64,000 nt of DNA from Gilliamella sp. wkB112 (GCF_001690685.1 NZ_LZGL01000020.1:1-64000); one strand, 5' to 3'. Shown: positions 9,703 to 19,680, counted from the first letter of the stretch. Made by a program: numbers and translations. The notes: generated by a model from the letters alone, not told the origin.

Positions 9703-10794
9703 TTATTTACGACGTAACCCCTCTGCATTTGCTGCTTTTATTGCAGCAAATACCGTATTAGGATTTACTTCTGCTGGTGAATTATGAATAGATTCACCCT
9801 CTGCACAAGCTAATGTGGCTACTTTCATCAAATCTTCATCACTTACATTTGCTAAACCGATTTCAGCTAAGGTTGTTGGTAATCCAACTGATTCACAGAA
9901 TGCATAAACTGTTTCTATCATATTAGGATCACTATCAATTAACATTAACATCGCTAAAGTACCAATTGAAACTTTTTCACCATGCCAATAATCATGCGTA
10001 GCTTCAAGTGCAGTAAAGCCATTATGGATTGAATGAGCAGCAGATAGTCCTCCACTTTCAAATCCAAGTCCAGAAAGTAATGTATTGGCTTCAATTACAT
10101 GTTCTAATGCTGGTGTCACTATATTCTGTTCACAAGCATTTTTTGCTTGTACACCATATTTTAACAATACATCAAAACAAAATTCAGCTAAAGCAAATGC
10201 CGAAATCGGGCCCGGTCGCCCAGTCATATTTCCAGCTTTAGATTGACGACAATCTTCTGCTTCAAACCATGTAGCTAAAGCGTCACCCATTCCGGCAACT
10301 AAAAATCGTGCAGGTGCTTTAGCAATAACATTTGAATCGACTAACACCAAATCAGGATTACGTGGCAATACAAAGTAACGTTTAAACTCACCTGTTGGTG
10401 TATATATAACAGATAAAGCACTACATGGTGCATCCGTTGAAGCAAGAGTTGGCACAACAACACAAGGATGATTTAGTTCTGCAGCAACAGCTTTGGCGGT
10501 ATCAATGGCTTTACCACCGCCAATACCAACTATTACATCAATATGTTCAGCTTTAACCAAAGTGCTAATTCTTGCAATCTCTTCATCACAACATTCACGA
10601 TTAAAAACATCAATGGTAAATTCAATATTACCAGTTAATGACTTTTCAATTATTGCAGATAAATTTTTATGTGCTGATGGACTTTCAAGCAATAATGCTT
10701 TTCTACCAAGCCTTGCTAGTTCTTGACCCAAACAATTTTCAATTGCATTAAACCCTTGTATATAACGGTTAGGAAAAAGTGCAGTAGTAATCAT
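9703..10794 (-). CDS. gldA: Glycerol dehydrogenase
   Basis: NAD-dependent, metal-containing alcohol dehydrogenase of the iron-ADH/GldA family oxidising glycerol to dihydroxyacetone; cytoplasmic. At 363 residues it matches E. coli GldA (367) through GIGGGKAIDTAKAVA (NAD site, about residues 91-105), PTLASTDAPCSALSVIYTPTGEF, and the metal ligands in GMGDALATWFE, SAAHSIHNG and YWHGEKV. It stands alone between a fab-operon terminator and its own terminator, so it is probably a monocistronic unit. Physiological substrate could also be another small diol or hydroxyacetone. Confidence 0.93.
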   Translation of the reverse strand: MITTALFPNRYIQGFNAIENCLGQELARLGRKALLLESPSAHKNLSAIIEKSLTGNIEFTIDVFNRECCDEEIARISTLVKAEHIDVIVGIGGGKAIDTAKAVAAELNHPCVVVPTLASTDAPCSALSVIYTPTGEFKRYFVLPRNPDLVLVDSNVIAKAPARFLVAGMGDALATWFEAEDCRQSKAGNMTGRPGPISAFALAEFCFDVLLKYGVQAKNACEQNIVTPALEHVIEANTLLSGLGFESGGLSAAHSIHNGFTALEATHDYWHGEKVSIGTLAMLMLIDSDPNMIETVYAFCESVGLPTTLAEIGLANVSDEDLMKVATLACAEGESIHNSPAEVNPNTVFAAIKAANAEGLRRK

Positions 10795-10933
10795 AATAAC
10801 AACTCCTAATATATAAAAATAAAATTAGTTCATAGATATAGCATCTCGTCTTTAACTAATATTGAAAGATACTTATCATTGGAATTAGTGACAACATACA
10901 CTTTTATTTCCAATTAATCTAACAGGTTATTTT

Positions 10934-10958
10934 AAAAATGTGGTATAACCCACATTTT
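10934..10958 (-). terminator. Terminator of the fab operon
   Basis: Inverted repeat AAAATGTGG / CCACATTTT (10935-10943 and 10950-10958) with a 6-nt loop. On the minus strand the stem is followed by a short T-run (10934-10938 complement). It lies about 85 bp past the fabF stop. Confidence 0.6.
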
Positions 10959-11005
10959 ATTTAACTACGATTAGCTGTTATTAAAAATAGGCAACGGTGG
11001 GGGAT

Positions 11006-11032
11006 TTTCCCATCACTTTTAGTAATGGGAAA
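11006..11032 (-). repeat. Stem-loop just downstream of fabF
   Basis: TTTCCCATCAC (11006-11016) and GTAATGGGAAA (11022-11032) form an 11-bp stem with one U-G wobble in the minus-strand RNA and a 5-nt loop. It starts 12 bp after the fabF stop and lacks a U-run, so it may protect the mRNA 3' end rather than terminate transcription. Confidence 0.5.
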
Positions 11033-11043
11033 TAAAAATAAAA

Positions 11044-12288
11044 TTAGATTTTTTTAAACAAAATTGAACCGTTGGTTCCACCAAAACCAAAAGAATTACA
11101 TAAAGCATATTCTAGGTTGTTAACTTGACGGGCAGTGTGTGGTACATAATCTAAATCACAGCCTTCATCAGGATTATCAAGATTGATTGTTGGTGGCACT
11201 GCTTGATCTCGCAATGCAAGTACTGTAAAAATTGATTCAACAGCTCCGGCAGCCCCAAGTAAATGACCAATCATTGATTTAGTAGAACTAACCAACACTT
11301 TGTGAGAATTTTCTTTAAAAATACTTTTTACTGCTTGAGTTTCAGCCTTATCACCTGCAGGTGTTGATGTGCCGTGTGCATTAATATAACCCACTTGCTC
11401 AGGAGTAATGCCTGCATCTCGGATTGCACATTTCATTGCTAATGCTGCGCCGCTACCATCTTCTGGGGGAGAAGTCATATGATATGCATCTGCACTCATA
11501 CCAAAACCAACAATCTCTGCATAGATTTTAGCGCCTCGTTTCTTGGCATGTTCATATTCTTCTAAGAACAAAATGCCAGCGCCATCACCAAGCACAAAAC
11601 CATCACGGTCTTTATCCCATGGGCGGCTAGCACCTTTAGGATTTTCATTATTAGTCGATAATGCACGTGCAGCACCAAATCCACCAATACCTAATGGCGT
11701 ACTAGCTTTTTCACCACCACCTGCTAGCATAGCATCCGCATCACCATAAGCAATAATACGCGCTGCATGGCCAATATTATGCACACCTGATGAACATGCT
11801 GTTGCAATAGTTATACTTGGTCCTTTTAAACCATAAATAATAGACAAATGACCAGCTATCATATTAACAATGGTTGAAGGCACAAAGAATGGACTAATTT
11901 TACGAGGACCACCGTTAACTAGTGCACTATGATTTTCTTCAATTAAGCCTAATCCACCAATACCAGAACCAATAGCACAACCAATACGTTCTGCATTTGC
12001 TTCGGTAATATCAATACCAGCATCTTGCATGGCTTGCATACCCGCAGCGATACCATATTGGATAAAGTAATCCATTTTACGTGCATCTTTACGGGAAATA
12101 TTATAATCTTCGCCATTAAAGTTTTTAACCATTGCGGCGAAACGGGTAGCGAAAGGGGCAGTATCAAAGTGTTCTATGAGTTCAACACCACTTTGACCTG
12201 CTAATAATGCTTGCCAGGTGGATTCAACTGTATTGCCGACTGGAGATATCATGCCCATTCCAGTAACAACAACTCTGCGTTTAGACAC
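11044..12288 (-). CDS. fabF: Beta-ketoacyl-ACP synthase II
   Basis: Condensing enzyme that elongates acyl-ACP with malonyl-ACP in fatty-acid synthesis. The 414-residue product shows the KAS catalytic triad in its usual settings: Cys in [12 protein letters not shown], His in [11 protein letters not shown] and His in [13 protein letters not shown], plus the C-terminal [12 protein letters not shown]-terminal [18 protein letters not shown] is typical of FabF rather than FabB. Last gene of the yceD-rpmF-plsX-fabH-fabD-fabG-acpP-fabF series, 159 bp beyond acpP. Confidence 0.97.
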   Translation of the reverse strand: MSKRRVVVTGMGMISPVGNTVESTWQALLAGQSGVELIEHFDTAPFATRFAAMVKNFNGEDYNISRKDARKMDYFIQYGIAAGMQAMQDAGIDITEANAERIGCAIGSGIGGLGLIEENHSALVNGGPRKISPFFVPSTIVNMIAGHLSIIYGLKGPSITIATACSSGVHNIGHAARIIAYGDADAMLAGGGEKASTPLGIGGFGAARALSTNNENPKGASRPWDKDRDGFVLGDGAGILFLEEYEHAKKRGAKIYAEIVGFGMSADAYHMTSPPEDGSGAALAMKCAIRDAGITPEQVGYINAHGTSTPAGDKAETQAVKSIFKENSHKVLVSSTKSMIGHLLGAAGAVESIFTVLALRDQAVPPTINLDNPDEGCDLDYVPHTARQVNNLEYALCNSFGFGGTNGSILFKKI

Positions 12289-12405
12289 ATTGTCCTCCAG
12301 AAAAGGATTGAAATGAAATTTGAATCAATGAAAATTTTACTTCTTGATTTTCACTGTTTTGTATCATATCTACATTAATTTTAAAAAATAGACATAAATA
12401 CAAAC

Positions 12406-12427
12406 TAGGCGATCATCTGACCGCCTA
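12406..12427 (-). terminator. Weak hairpin between acpP and fabF
   Basis: TAGGCG (12406-12411) and CGCCTA (12422-12427) form a short GC-containing stem on the minus strand, followed by GTTTGTATTT. It sits 20 bp past the acpP stop and may terminate part of the transcripts so that acyl carrier protein is made in excess over FabF. Confidence 0.45.
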
Positions 12428-12447
12428 TTATGAAAACGCTGGTAACC

Positions 12448-12681
12448 TTACTGATTTGCAGTAATATAATCAATTGCTGATTGAACAGTAGTGATTTTCT
12501 CAGCTTCTTCATCAGGAATTTCAGTATCAAATTCTTCTTCTAAAGCCATAACTAGTTCAACAGTATCAAGAGAGTCAGCGCCAAGATCTTCAACGAAAGA
12601 AGATTCATTTTTAACTTCTTCCTCTTTCACACCAAGTTGCTCAACAATAATTTTCTTAACTCGCTCTTCAATAGTGCTCAT
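12448..12681 (-). CDS. acpP: Acyl carrier protein
   Basis: Carrier of acyl intermediates in fatty-acid and lipid A synthesis through a 4'-phosphopantetheine arm attached to the serine of the DSL motif ([12 protein letters not shown], Ser37). The 77-residue acidic protein is nearly identical in layout to E. coli AcpP (78). Located between fabG and fabF with unusually long flanking intergenic regions (150 and 159 bp) that probably carry separate expression signals, as expected for a very abundant protein. Confidence 0.98.
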   Translation of the reverse strand: MSTIEERVKKIIVEQLGVKEEEVKNESSFVEDLGADSLDTVELVMALEEEFDTEIPDEEAEKITTVQSAIDYITANQ

Positions 12682-12831
12682 ACTCTTTTTTTTCCTATAA
12701 AAATCGCCGAAAGTGGCAGTGAATGTAAGTTTATAAAATGTTGAAAAAGATGCAAACTATTTTTCAACCCAATTGCTTAGTTTTTGTACAAAACATCAAA
12801 ATTTTAGTCTATTTTACACTATTCTAACTCA

Positions 12832-13566
12832 TTACACCATATACATGCCACCATTGACATGTAAAGTTTCGCCGGTAATGTAAGATGCCTCATCGGAAAC
12901 CAGAAATGCTACCGCATTAGCAATTTCTGCTGGTTCACCTAAACGTCCAGCTGGAACTTGTGCCAGAGTTAATGCTTTTTGTTCATCCGTGAGTGCTTCT
13001 GTCATATCGGTTGCAATAAAACCTGGCGCCACTACATTAACAGTAATACCTCGTGATGCTACTTCTCGTGCTAGTGATTTACTAAAACCAATTAATCCGG
13101 CTTTTGCTGCTGCATAATTAGCTTGTCCAGCATTTCCCATAGTACCAACCACTGAACCAATTGTAACAATTCGTCCATTACGTTTTTTCATCATAGTGCG
13201 CATTAATGCTTTGGACAAACGGAATACCGAAGTTAAATTCGTATCTAAGATATCTTGCCATTCCTCTTCTTTCATTCGCATTAATAAATTATCACGAGTA
13301 ATACCTGCATTATTAACTAAAATATCAATATCACCAAATTCTGTTTTGATTGCGCTAATCACTGACTCAATAGATGCTTCATCGGTTACGTTTAAAGCAA
13401 AACCTTTACCTTTTACACCTAAATAATGGCTAATAGCTTCAGCGCCATTTTCAGTTGTTGCTGTACCAATAACAGTAGCACCACAAGCAACCAGCTTTTC
13501 TGCAATTGCTTTACCAATACCACGGCTGGCGCCAGTCACTAAAGCAATTTTTCCTGATAGATTCAT
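12832..13566 (-). CDS. fabG: 3-oxoacyl-ACP reductase
   Basis: NADPH-dependent short-chain dehydrogenase reducing beta-ketoacyl-ACP. The 244 residues show the SDR cofactor motif TGASRGIG (residues 12-19), NNAG near residue 87, the active-site serine in IGSVVGTMGNAG and the YAAAKAG catalytic Tyr/Lys. The C-terminus ITGETLHVNGGMYM is standard for FabG. Nineteen bases separate it from the upstream fabD. Confidence 0.97.
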   Translation of the reverse strand: MNLSGKIALVTGASRGIGKAIAEKLVACGATVIGTATTENGAEAISHYLGVKGKGFALNVTDEASIESVISAIKTEFGDIDILVNNAGITRDNLLMRMKEEEWQDILDTNLTSVFRLSKALMRTMMKKRNGRIVTIGSVVGTMGNAGQANYAAAKAGLIGFSKSLAREVASRGITVNVVAPGFIATDMTEALTDEQKALTLAQVPAGRLGEPAEIANAVAFLVSDEASYITGETLHVNGGMYMV

Positions 13567-13585
13567 AACTACCCCTGTTTATCTT

Positions 13586-14521
13586 TTACTTTGTATTTTC
13601 AAGTGCAACATCTAATGAAGCTTTATCATTAACAGCACAACTTGAAAGTGAATCAACAATACGTTTAGTTAACCCAGTTAGTACTTTACCTGGCCCTATT
13701 TCCACTAAAAGAGTTACCCCTTGTTTAGCCATAAATTCTACTGTTTCAGTCCAGCGAACTGGACTATACAGTTGAGCAATTAAAGCCGCTTTTATATTTT
13801 CAGCAGACGTTTCCACTTTCACATTAACATTGTTGATGGCAGCAAATTTTGGCACACTAAACTCGATACTTTTTAAAGTGGTGGCTAATTTATCGGCTGC
13901 CGGTTTCATTAACGCACAATGAGACGGCACACTCACTGCAAGTGGCAGTGCTCGTTTAGCACCAGCTTCTTTACATAAAGCTCCAGCACGCTCAACAGCC
14001 TCTTTATTACCAGCGATAACAACTTGACCTGGTGAATTAAAATTTACAGGAGCAACCACTTGACCTTGAGCTGCTTGGTCACAGGCGTTGCTGATTGACT
14101 CATTATCTAATCCAATAATAGCATACATTGCACCAGTTCCGCTTGGTACCGCTTCTTGCATTAATTTTCCACGAAGTTCAACTAACTTAATTGCATCTTT
14201 AAAATCAATAACTCCAGCACAAACTAATGCTGAGTATTCACCCAAACTATGGCCGGCCATAAATTCCGGTTGATTTCCATGTAAACTTTGCCAAACTCTA
14301 AAAATAGCTACCGACGAAGCCAGCAATGCTGGTTGTGTTTGCCAGGTTTTATTTAATTCATCCGCCGGGCCTTGTTGTACTAGAGCCCATAAATCATAAT
14401 CCAAAACATCAGAAGCTTCATCAAATGTTGACTTCACAATCGGATAGTTATCGGCTAAATCTTTTAACATACCGACAGTTTGTGAGCCTTGTCCTGGAAA
14501 TACCATTGCAAATTTGGTCAT
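13586..14521 (-). CDS. fabD: Malonyl-CoA:ACP transacylase
   Basis: Loads malonyl groups from malonyl-CoA onto ACP. The start at 14521 (MTKFAMVFPGQGSQ) gives 311 residues (E. coli 309), and AAGGA lies seven bases upstream; in-frame ATGs at 14524 and 14539 would add residues absent from the family. The nucleophile elbow GHSLGEYSALV, catalytic His in VPSHCALM and the EIGPGKVLTGL tail are present. It lies between fabH and fabG in the standard order. Confidence 0.95.
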   Translation of the reverse strand: MTKFAMVFPGQGSQTVGMLKDLADNYPIVKSTFDEASDVLDYDLWALVQQGPADELNKTWQTQPALLASSVAIFRVWQSLHGNQPEFMAGHSLGEYSALVCAGVIDFKDAIKLVELRGKLMQEAVPSGTGAMYAIIGLDNESISNACDQAAQGQVVAPVNFNSPGQVVIAGNKEAVERAGALCKEAGAKRALPLAVSVPSHCALMKPAADKLATTLKSIEFSVPKFAAINNVNVKVETSAENIKAALIAQLYSPVRWTETVEFMAKQGVTLLVEIGPGKVLTGLTKRIVDSLSSCAVNDKASLDVALENTK

Positions 14522-14557
14522 CATTAAATCCTTGATCATTCGAAAATTATCTTACTA

Positions 14558-15511
14558 TTAAAATCTAATTAGGGCTGATCCCCAAACAAAACCACCACCA
14601 AAAGCCTCTAATAAAATTAATTGGCCTCGTTTAATGCGCCCATCTCGGACACCAACATCTAAAGCACATGGAACTGAAGCGGCTGAAGTATTGCCTTGTT
14701 TATCTAAGGTAACAATAACTTTGCTCATATCCATATCTAAACGTTTAGCTGTTGCAGTAATTATTCTTAAATTAGCCTGATGAGGGACTAGCCAATCCAA
14801 ATCAGTTTTATTGAAAGCATTTTCAGTTAAAAGCTCATCCACTAAATTTGAAAGCTCTTTAACTGCAATTTTAAACACTTCATTTCCGTGCATTGTCATA
14901 TAAACAGGATTAGTGATATCACGACGATCTACATATGGATATTTTAATAAATCACCATAACGACCATCTGCATGTAGATGTGAAGCAATAATGCCTGGTT
15001 CATCGGATGCTCCAACTACAACTGCTCCGGCACCATCACCAAAAATAATGACGGTTCCTCTATCGCTTGGATCAACGCCTCGAGTTAACATGTCAGAACC
15101 AACAACTAAAGCATATTTTATGGCGTCGCTTTTGATATATTTATCGGCAATATCTAATGCGTAAACGAATCCTGAGCATGCAGCTGATACATCAAAAGCA
15201 ATCATGTCAGCAATATCTAATTTAGCTTGTAATTCAGTAGCGGAACTTGGAAAAGCATTAACTGAAGTTGCTGTTGCAACAATTATTAACCCAATTTCGT
15301 TTTTATCAATCTTCGCCATATCAATGGCATTTATTGCCGCCGCGTAAGCCATACTAACTACAGTTTCATCTGGATCTGCTATACGCCTTTCTTTAATTCC
15401 TGTACGCGTGGTGATCCACTCATCACTGGTATCAACCATTTTTTCCAGATCGGCATTGGTTCTAATGTGTTTGGGAAGATAACTCCCTGTTCCTAATATC
15501 TTTGTATACAT
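14558..15511 (-). CDS. fabH: Beta-ketoacyl-ACP synthase III
   Basis: Initiates fatty-acid synthesis by condensing acetyl-CoA with malonyl-ACP. The 317-residue product equals the E. coli length and carries the FabH triad: Cys in [11 protein letters not shown], His in VPHQANLRI and Asn in [11 protein letters not shown]-terminal [19 protein letters not shown] is typical. Four bases separate it from plsX. Confidence 0.97.
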   Translation of the reverse strand: MYTKILGTGSYLPKHIRTNADLEKMVDTSDEWITTRTGIKERRIADPDETVVSMAYAAAINAIDMAKIDKNEIGLIIVATATSVNAFPSSATELQAKLDIADMIAFDVSAACSGFVYALDIADKYIKSDAIKYALVVGSDMLTRGVDPSDRGTVIIFGDGAGAVVVGASDEPGIIASHLHADGRYGDLLKYPYVDRRDITNPVYMTMHGNEVFKIAVKELSNLVDELLTENAFNKTDLDWLVPHQANLRIITATAKRLDMDMSKVIVTLDKQGNTSAASVPCALDVGVRDGRIKRGQLILLEAFGGGFVWGSALIRF

Positions 15512-15515
15512 CTAT

Positions 15516-16562
15516 TTATTCGCTCTTAGGTAGTGCGGAAGAAAGACTGCTAGCAATCTTCTCTGGTATATTTGTTTGTATAGCCAAAATAGCTTGTTCT
15601 ATTGCTGCAAAAAAGGATTTTTGATTGGCACTACCGTGACTTTTGATCACAATACTTCGAAGTCCAAGCAAACAAGCTCCATTATAACGTCCGGGATCTA
15701 AATAACCAAAATCTTTTGCGATCTTTCTTTGTAACCACTTACTCAACAATTTCATGAATAACGAATTTTTCTGTAATGATAATTTAAATGATGACATAAA
15801 AATTTTAATCAATCCTTCTACCGTTTTAAGTGTCACATTACCAACAAAACCATCACATACTAATACATCTGTTTTACCCGTTAACAATTCATTACCTTCC
15901 AAATAACCGATAAAATTAATTTGGTCATTTGCTTTCAAAATAGTAGCGGCTGAACGGATCTTATCCAACCCTTTAATATCTTCTTCACCAATGTTTAATA
16001 ATGCTACTCGAGGATGAGGGATCTTAAGCACTGTTTTGGCCAGAATTTCTCCCATTATTGCAAATTGCACTAACATATTAGTATCACATTCGGCATTAGC
16101 ACCTAAGTCCAGTACTACAGTGTTTTGATTATTTAGTGCGGGTATAGTTGCAACTAATGCAGGACGATCAATACCGGTTAACGAATGAAGCAGTAATTTA
16201 GACAGTCCCATCAACGCTCCAGTATTACCAGGACTTACGCATGCTTGAGCCTTATTGTCTTTAACTAACTCGAGGGCTATTCTCATTGACGAACCTTGGC
16301 TATGCCGAATGGCATAAGCAGGTTTCATATCATTAGTAATAATAGATGTTGATTCTATGATAATTAAACGATTACTATTTTGATATTGGGTAATAAGTTG
16401 AGCGTTTTCTTTGGACAAAAAAATACCAATTTCTGTTGGTTCACCCACCAAGAGAATTGTAAGATTTGGATAACGATTTAGTGCTTGTATTGCAGCAGGA
16501 ACAACAGTACGAGGACCGAAGTCCCCACTCATAGCATCTAACGCAATGGTTAGATTATCCAA
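15516..16562 (-). CDS. plsX: Phosphate acyltransferase PlsX
   Basis: Converts acyl-ACP to acyl-phosphate, linking fatty-acid to phospholipid synthesis. The 348-residue product (E. coli 356) starts with the diagnostic [12 protein letters not shown] and keeps [32 protein letters not shown] and [13 protein letters not shown]. It lies between rpmF and fabH, its conserved position in enterobacteria and relatives. Confidence 0.96.
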   Translation of the reverse strand: MDNLTIALDAMSGDFGPRTVVPAAIQALNRYPNLTILLVGEPTEIGIFLSKENAQLITQYQNSNRLIIIESTSIITNDMKPAYAIRHSQGSSMRIALELVKDNKAQACVSPGNTGALMGLSKLLLHSLTGIDRPALVATIPALNNQNTVVLDLGANAECDTNMLVQFAIMGEILAKTVLKIPHPRVALLNIGEEDIKGLDKIRSAATILKANDQINFIGYLEGNELLTGKTDVLVCDGFVGNVTLKTVEGLIKIFMSSFKLSLQKNSLFMKLLSKWLQRKIAKDFGYLDPGRYNGACLLGLRSIVIKSHGSANQKSFFAAIEQAILAIQTNIPEKIASSLSSALPKSE

Positions 16563-16595
16563 AATGTCACCTAAGGATTTCTAATTATAAGCTAA

Positions 16596-16763
16596 TTACT
16601 TAGAAATCACTTTACGACCACGATAATAACCATCAGCGGTTACGTGATGACGTAAATGTGTTTTACCTGATTCATCAACTGAGATATTAGCAGCAGTTAA
16701 TGCATCATGAGAACGACGCATACCACGTTTTGCACGAGTTTTACGATTCTGTTGAACAGCCAT
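16596..16763 (-). CDS. rpmF: 50S ribosomal protein L32
   Basis: Fifty-five-residue basic protein starting [20 protein letters not shown] and ending [11 protein letters not shown], a full match in length and pattern to gammaproteobacterial L32 (the type without zinc-binding cysteines). It is short and easily missed. ATG at 16763 is preceded by the yceD stop four bases upstream, so the pair is tightly coupled, and plsX follows 33 bp later. Confidence 0.97.
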   Translation of the reverse strand: MAVQQNRKTRAKRGMRRSHDALTAANISVDESGKTHLRHHVTADGYYRGRKVISK

Positions 16764-16767
16764 GGAC

Positions 16768-17277
16768 TTACCCCTTATTCTTTAAACTATCTAAAATTGC
16801 AAATGGATTTGTTTTTTCATTCTCAGCTGGAATTTCTCCAAATACCATATCTGCCTCTGACACTTCGCAGTGTTTACTATCATGTACCGGTGCTATTGGC
16901 AATGAGAGAATAATTTCATCCTCAAGTAATGCCAATATATCTATCTCACCAAATTCGTTTATCAGAACTGGTTCGTAATAATCCGGTAGTGTCTCTGCCT
17001 GAGCATCGCTCTTTACAGGACTGAATTTATTCATCACATGAACTTCAGTGATAAAAGGTTTAAAACAACGTTGGCAAATCAGCTCTAACGTTACTTTAGC
17101 ATCAATTGTGACAACACAAAGCTTTTGCTCATCATAATCAAAAGACAAGCTACACTCAATATCACTTTTTATACTCTCAACCCTAGCTACACTTTTTGCC
17201 GGATAATATCCAACATAATCAAGTTTTTTTTGTGCTGCTTTAATTGGGTCAATAGTTAATGGTAATTTATTTTGCAT
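16768..17277 (-). CDS. yceD: YceD/DUF177 family protein (23S rRNA accumulation protein)
   Basis: 169-residue DUF177 protein. The family is always next to rpmF and is implicated in large-subunit rRNA accumulation in bacteria and plants. Visible features are the N-terminal [21 protein letters not shown], a CQRCFKPF motif near residue 71, and an acidic C-terminal half ending in [12 protein letters not shown]. First gene after the promoter at 17344-17372. Confidence 0.92.
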   Translation of the reverse strand: MQNKLPLTIDPIKAAQKKLDYVGYYPAKSVARVESIKSDIECSLSFDYDEQKLCVVTIDAKVTLELICQRCFKPFITEVHVMNKFSPVKSDAQAETLPDYYEPVLINEFGEIDILALLEDEIILSLPIAPVHDSKHCEVSEADMVFGEIPAENEKTNPFAILDSLKNKG

Positions 17278-17343
17278 AATATATGCATGCTACCTTTAAT
17301 TTATTCGGTGTTGTTAAAAATTACACAAAGCCGTAAGGCGCGC

Positions 17344-17372
17344 ATATTACCTTTAAATAAGAACTTCGTCAA
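17344..17372 (-). promoter_or_regulatory. Sigma70-type promoter of the yceD-rpmF-plsX-fab operon
   Basis: On the minus strand TTGACG (17367-17372) and TAATAT (17344-17349) are spaced by 17 bp, then a GC-rich discriminator GCGCGCC. It lies 67 bp before the yceD ATG. The discriminator resembles that of growth-rate or stringently controlled promoters; control by ppGpp is an inference. The rest of the 352-bp gap 17278-17629 holds only A/T-rich sequence and the dispersed repeat at 17452-17488; no small gene is visible. Confidence 0.75.
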
Positions 17373-17451
17373 TGGGCGCACATGATATAATTTGTATTAG
17401 TTGCTGATTATTACTTTAATATTAATTTTAATCATCAAATCTTCTATTGTT

Positions 17452-17488
17452 AAAATGTTTCAGGAATGCTATACGTTTAAATATAAAA
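17452..17488. repeat. 37-bp dispersed repeat, copy 1
   Basis: This stretch starting AAAATGTTTCAGGAATGC matches the sequence at 50180-50216 at 32 of 37 positions in the same orientation. It is non-coding, lies about 80 bp upstream of the fab operon promoter, and has no obvious hairpin. Function unknown. Confidence 0.6.
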
Positions 17489-17629
17489 CCTAATTGTAAC
17501 TGTTTATTTTAATATTTTAGAAAGATATTTAGTTAAATATTATTACCGATTTTTTATGAATAAAATTGTTAAGATAGCAATTCTTAAAATTTGAATTTTT
17601 CTTGTAAAAAAGAAATATCGTTAATATTA

Positions 17630-18538
17630 TCACCAACTTCCTGATGCTCCGCCACCGCCACTACGACCACCGCCTCCACCACTAAAGCTATTGGAACTAC
17701 CACCAGAACCACCGTTAAAACTACCGCCTGAATGATGATTATTATCATCATTACGATTAATTCGTATTTTGGTTAAAAAAAGAAATCCATAAATGAAAAA
17801 GCACATAATTGCACTTGAAATAAAATTCATTAGGAAAAATTCTGGTTGTTCTAATAATGGGGAACCATTCCATAATTCAAACCCACTAATAGAAATACCA
17901 TTCAAAATTCCAGTAACTAAGGCTCGTTTAATTAATGATTTAAAAGCTAAATGAGAAAAGATAAAACAGATAATAAAAGATATAACAACCCATTGAGAAT
18001 AATCTTCAGCATATTTAGCAGCTTTCAGATCATCAATCCGATTTTGTTCTTGTTCTTCGGGGTTGGCTAAGGCTTTTTTCAATGCAATAATGGCATTATT
18101 GATACCTTGATAATAATTATTTTGCTTAAATTGTGGAGTTAATTGTTCCCGAATAATGCGACTAGCTAATAAATCAGTAATCGTACCTTCCAATCCATAA
18201 CCAACTTCAATACGCATTCGCCTGTCATCCTTGGCAATCAGTAATAAAATGCCATTATCCAAACCTTTTCTACCTATTTCCCATGTTCTAAACACTCGTT
18301 CAGCATATTGTTCAATTGTTTCATTCTCCAGTTTAGCTATCATTAATACTATAATTTGGGCTCCATCTGTTCTTGGTTTTTCAAATTCGATTAAACTTAA
18401 CTCTAAGTTAAGCACTTGCGTTGAGGTTAAGGTATTGGTAGTATCAACAACTCGTTGCTTCAAAGCAGGAATATCAGTTAAGCCATAGCTACACCAACTG
18501 ATTATTAACAGAATACTGATTGCCAAATACCTTTTCAT
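17630..18538 (-). CDS. TPM-domain membrane protein (YgcG family)
   Basis: 302-residue envelope protein. An N-terminal signal peptide (about residues 1-20, ending ...SWCSYGLTD) precedes a TPM domain (about residues 25-155, with GLDNGILLLIAKDDRRMRIEVGYGLEG, the family signature). Two hydrophobic helices (about 180-200 and 232-256) and a Gly/Ser-rich tail ending in GGGGASGSW follow. TPM-domain proteins are usually paired with LemA, as here (lemA ends five bases upstream). The family has been linked to membrane protein quality control in plants, but the bacterial role is unclear. Confidence 0.88.
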   Translation of the reverse strand: MKRYLAISILLIISWCSYGLTDIPALKQRVVDTTNTLTSTQVLNLELSLIEFEKPRTDGAQIIVLMIAKLENETIEQYAERVFRTWEIGRKGLDNGILLLIAKDDRRMRIEVGYGLEGTITDLLASRIIREQLTPQFKQNNYYQGINNAIIALKKALANPEEQEQNRIDDLKAAKYAEDYSQWVVISFIICFIFSHLAFKSLIKRALVTGILNGISISGFELWNGSPLLEQPEFFLMNFISSAIMCFFIYGFLFLTKIRINRNDDNNHHSGGSFNGGSGGSSNSFSGGGGGRSGGGGASGSW

Positions 18539-18543
18539 TAACT

Positions 18544-19143
18544 TTACTGTCCAAAATTAACTGCGGGCGCATCCGATATCTGTTTTTCATTATCGACAGT
18601 AAATTGTTGCTTCGGTTGCTGTCCTGACATGTCTGCTACCCATTTAGTTGGTAACTTACGAACATAGGTGTTAAAAGCTTGCACTGTTTCAATGTACCGA
18701 CCACGAGCAACCGCAATACGATTTTCGGTACCTTCTAGTTGGCTCATTAAATCTTGATAGAGCTTATCCGCTTGAAGTTTTGGATAATTTTCACTGACCG
18801 CAATCAGATGACTTAACGCAGTACTTAATTCAGATTGTGCCTGTTGAAACTTGGCAAATATTGTAGGATCTGAAAGTTGTTCTGCATTAATTTGAATAGA
18901 ACCTACTTTAGCTCGTGCTTCAGTTACTTCGGTTAATACTGTTTTTTCGTGTTCAGCATAACCTTTTACGGTATTAACTAAGTTTGGGACTAAATCTGCA
19001 CGACGCTTATATTGGTTAAGCACTTCTGCCCATGATGCTGCTACTTTTTCGTCTTGAGTTTGAATACCGTTGTAGTTATTAAAAAAGACAAACGCCCCCA
19101 CAATAACTAACACGAGAAGGATATAAATCGGTTTTAATTTCAT
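18544..19143 (-). CDS. lemA: LemA family protein
   Basis: 199-residue LemA protein: one N-terminal membrane anchor (residues 5-22), then a helical cytoplasmic or periplasmic domain with the typical NQYKRRADLVPNLVNTVKGYAEHEK and IAVARGRYIETVQAFNTYVRK segments. First gene of a two-gene operon with the TPM protein. The biochemical function is not known; the name comes from a Listeria antigen homologue. Confidence 0.93.
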   Translation of the reverse strand: MKLKPIYILLVLVIVGAFVFFNNYNGIQTQDEKVAASWAEVLNQYKRRADLVPNLVNTVKGYAEHEKTVLTEVTEARAKVGSIQINAEQLSDPTIFAKFQQAQSELSTALSHLIAVSENYPKLQADKLYQDLMSQLEGTENRIAVARGRYIETVQAFNTYVRKLPTKWVADMSGQQPKQQFTVDNEKQISDAPAVNFGQ

Positions 19144-19337
19144 TGTAAGCCCTAATAGTTAATGAATTATTAAGCAGTTTAAGGAAAGATAAATAATTAT
19201 ATCAAGATTTGAAAAAATTTATTTTTCCTATGCTGTAGTATTTAAAGATCTAAAACAAAATATCTTGTCCAATTTAAAGCCAACAAAAATATAGTTATTT
19301 TTCAAATTATATTCCTTATTATTTTTATTAATAGCCC

Positions 19338-19649
19338 CTACAAGACAACTTCAAAACATTCTAGTTCAGCTGGTTCAAAGTAAATATCTCTATTATTTGG
19401 GCGGCTACTGGTGTTTTTGTGTGTTGCATGAAACTGTTCAGAATTTACCCAAGCTTCGAAATCAGTTTTTGTTTCCCACTCGGCAAAAGATGAAAACAGC
19501 GTATATTGTTCTTCTGTTTTTCCTTTTAAGAAATAAAAGCGATTAAAACCCTTCATTTCATTCAAATGTGTTTCGCGATTACGCCATATTTCAATAAAAG
19601 CTTCTTCACTACCACGTTTAATTTTAAAACGATTCATGACAATATACAT
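19338..19649 (-). CDS. ABM-domain protein, putative heme-degrading monooxygenase-like
   Basis: 103-residue single-domain protein of the antibiotic biosynthesis monooxygenase (dimeric alpha-beta barrel) fold, similar to HmoA/IsdG-like proteins: N-terminal VMNRFKIKRGSEEAFIEIWRNRE, a central FYFLKG, WETKTDFEAWVNSEQF and a His (HATHKN) in the helix region. A strong AAAGGGGGA Shine-Dalgarno supports the ATG at 19649. It could degrade heme or quench a quinone-like compound; sequence alone cannot decide. It stands alone between lemA and rpoC. Confidence 0.8.
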   Translation of the reverse strand: MYIVMNRFKIKRGSEEAFIEIWRNRETHLNEMKGFNRFYFLKGKTEEQYTLFSSFAEWETKTDFEAWVNSEQFHATHKNTSSRPNNRDIYFEPAELECFEVVL

Positions 19650-19680
19650 ACAAATCCCCCTTTGATATACACATTATAGA

